6,181 bases of DNA from Lachnospiraceae bacterium (lineage in GTDB: Bacteria > Bacillota > Clostridia > Lachnospirales > Lachnospiraceae), in contig JAGDCK010000081.1 in NCBI GenBank assembly GCA_017958585.1, positions 1 through 6,181 on the forward strand. The letters are read 5' to 3'. The translations under genes and the position numbers were made by a program. Shown piece by piece: positions 4,546-6,181 of the stretch. The notes beneath the pieces were generated by a model. That model was not told where the DNA came from. It was given only the letters and a program-made list of their open reading frames with translations, and made no database searches. The first letter of the stretch is position 1. Each line of letters opens with the position of its first letter.

Positions 4546-6181
4546 TGAAGATTACGGCTCTCCACATCGAAAATTTTGGAAAATTCAGCAATTTCAACTG
4601 CGAGTTCGAATCCGGTCTCAATGTGTTTTTACGTGACAACGGCTGGGGAAAGAGTACTCTTGCCGCTTTTGTAAAGGTCATGTTCTATGGCTTTGACAAT
4701 GAGGGAAAAAGAGATGAACTCATTAATGAGAGGAGAAAATACGCGCCATGGCAGGGAGGAGTGTACGGCGGAAGTCTGTCCTTTTTTGCAGGTGGCAAAA
4801 AATACAGGATCGTCAGAACCTTTAAAAACAAGATCTCTGAGGACACATTTGCTCTTTATGATGAGAGCACGAATCTGTTAAGCAATGATTTTTCGGATAA
4901 TATAGGCGAGGAATTGTTTCAGATAGATTCCGCATCATTTATGAGGACCATCATGATCTCACAGAATGATTGTGAGACTCAGTCCACGGACGGCATAAAT
5001 GCCAAGATCGGGAACCTCACGGAGGTGACGGATGATATCAACAATTACGAGCAGGTGATGAATTCCCTCAAAAATTCCATCAATGCTCTGACACCCGACA
5101 GAAAGACGGGAGAGATAAACAGGTTAAAGAGCGAGATAACGGAGCAGGAATATAAATTAAGGAGTGCACCGGGACTCGATGAAGCCATTCAGAGCAATAA
5201 AACCAGACAAAAAGAGGAGATCGCAAACAGAGAAGAGTATAAAAAGAAGATCGAGGAACTCAGACATATTCAGTCTCTCATGGACAAAAACAAACTCCTT
5301 ATGGCAAAGCAGGCCTCCTACAAGAGAATCTGTGATAATTATGCCGCAAAGGAAAAGAAATACCGTGAGATAAGAGGATATTTCAAAAAAGATGTGCCGG
5401 ATTTAGAGTCGGTTCACAAATATTTGGACAGAAGCCAGAAGATGGCCAGAGCGGTCCAGACGAGAAATCTCTACAAGCCTTCTGAGGAGGAGATAAGGGA
5501 ATACGATTTTTTGCAAAAAATGTTTGCACAGCATCCGTATGATGAGGATAAAAATGCTGAGATCCTCGAAAAACTCCATGAGCTTTCGGATGCAAGACAG
5601 CAGGCAAAAAGCAGCGAACTGACTGAGGATGATGCCTTTGAATTTGAGATGCTGAAAAACAAGTTCGAGGGAAAAGACATAGGAGAGGATATCTTTGACA
5701 ACTATGTGGAAGCCTGGAATGAGCGCAATGAAAAAAAAGCGGTCATAGAATCAAAGGCTGAGACCGTTGCGGGAATGAGACGTGCTTTCGAACAGAAAAA
5801 AAATGACAGGACGAACCTTTATATCGGTCTTATCTGTCTGATCTTCGGTGCTGTTTTTGCGGCAGCGGTTTACCTTAATATGCTCACCTTCGGAGATCTG
5901 AGAGGTGTAGCCCTGGGTGTGTCCGCGGCGGTTTGCGTAGTGGGTATCGTGTTTGTGATACTTTTTCTGGCAGGTGGAAAAAAGAGAAATACACCTCCTG
6001 CACCGCTACGCGAAATAGAAGAAGAGATAGCAAAAGACAACGAATACATTGAACAGGTCGATAAGAGTACCGCAGAGTTTTTGGGTGTCTTTTCACAGCA
6101 GACGGATGAAAACGGAATATTAAATGCCATAAACGATCTGAAAAATGACTACAGAAACTATCTGAAGTTAAAAGAGAAAAA
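4545..6181 (+). CDS. SbcC/Rad50-like AAA ATPase, YhaN type, 3' end outside window
   Basis: Partial gene: 545 codons are open to the window edge. The N-terminus MKITALHIENFGKF and the P-loop RDNGWGKST (30-38) are those of SMC/RecF/Rad50-type ATPases; the first glycine of the usual GxxxxGK[ST] is Arg30. Gln140 in MISQND is the probable Q-loop. From about 160 a charged, heptad-rich coiled coil follows. Two hydrophobic segments (about 425-444 and 456-476) form a transmembrane hairpin, then the coiled coil resumes. YhaN-like proteins are usually around 900 residues or more, so the signature, Walker B and second ATPase half should lie beyond the edge. The start at 4545 has the extended site GGAGGTGA (4530-4537) 7 nt upstream and overlaps the phosphoesterase stop. 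It probably forms an Mre11-Rad50-like complex with that protein, here held at the membrane. Confidence 0.88.
   Translation, partial: MKITALHIENFGKFSNFNCEFESGLNVFLRDNGWGKSTLAAFVKVMFYGFDNEGKRDELINERRKYAPWQGGVYGGSLSFFAGGKKYRIVRTFKNKISEDTFALYDESTNLLSNDFSDNIGEELFQIDSASFMRTIMISQNDCETQSTDGINAKIGNLTEVTDDINNYEQVMNSLKNSINALTPDRKTGEINRLKSEITEQEYKLRSAPGLDEAIQSNKTRQKEEIANREEYKKKIEELRHIQSLMDKNKLLMAKQASYKRICDNYAAKEKKYREIRGYFKKDVPDLESVHKYLDRSQKMARAVQTRNLYKPSEEEIREYDFLQKMFAQHPYDEDKNAEILEKLHELSDARQQAKSSELTEDDAFEFEMLKNKFEGKDIGEDIFDNYVEAWNERNEKKAVIESKAETVAGMRRAFEQKKNDRTNLYIGLICLIFGAVFAAAVYLNMLTFGDLRGVALGVSAAVCVVGIVFVILFLAGGKKRNTPPAPLREIEEEIAKDNEYIEQVDKSTAEFLGVFSQQTDENGILNAINDLKNDYRNYLKLKEK

Noticed and set aside
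5383..6130. Minus-strand frames of 70-86 codons opposite the YhaN-type gene
   Set aside because: Serine- and proline-rich, low-complexity translations expected from the reverse complement of a coiled-coil and membrane-coding sequence; no start signals.

Overview
The window (6181 bp, moderate-to-low GC, strong GGAGG-type ribosome binding sites, sigma-A-like promoters, gene families typical of low-GC Gram-positives) looks like a Firmicutes chromosome, most likely a clostridial or Lachnospiraceae-type anaerobe. The taxon is inferred from gene style only. I see no insertion sequence, phage gene, tRNA, rRNA or CRISPR array.

Left edge (1-177): no protein gene. It holds a good plus-strand promoter (25-53) with a 6-bp inverted repeat over its -10 box. 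About 90 nt of hairpin-rich non-coding sequence follow and end in a strong intrinsic terminator (126-150), so this is a candidate small RNA gene. A second hairpin (155-172) lies between that terminator and the stop codon of the converging operon.

Minus-strand operon (3266 down to 178): a YtrA-type GntR repressor, an ABC-transporter ATPase and a large ABC permease, overlapping by 8 and 26 nt and therefore probably translationally coupled. This is the gntR-ATPase-permease layout of the Bacillus ytr operon and related envelope-stress or antimicrobial-peptide transporters. Its promoter (TTGACA-17-TATTTT with an extended -10) is followed by an inverted repeat, AGTGTA-N13-TACACC, which fits the YtrA operator as I recall it, so autorepression is likely.

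Plus-strand operon (3442 to the right edge): an SbcD/YhaO-like metallophosphoesterase followed, with a 1-nt overlap, by an SbcC/Rad50-like ATPase of the YhaN type. The ATPase is cut off by the window end after 545 codons. It carries two transmembrane helices inside its coiled-coil region, suggesting a membrane-anchored Mre11-Rad50-like nuclease. The 175-bp divergent intergenic region holds the operator and promoter of the left operon and two inverted repeats upstream of the right one.

Most interesting points: the small-RNA candidate, the membrane-anchored SbcCD-like pair with an atypical Walker A motif, the extracytoplasmic C-terminal domain predicted on the permease, and the palindromes in front of the nuclease operon.
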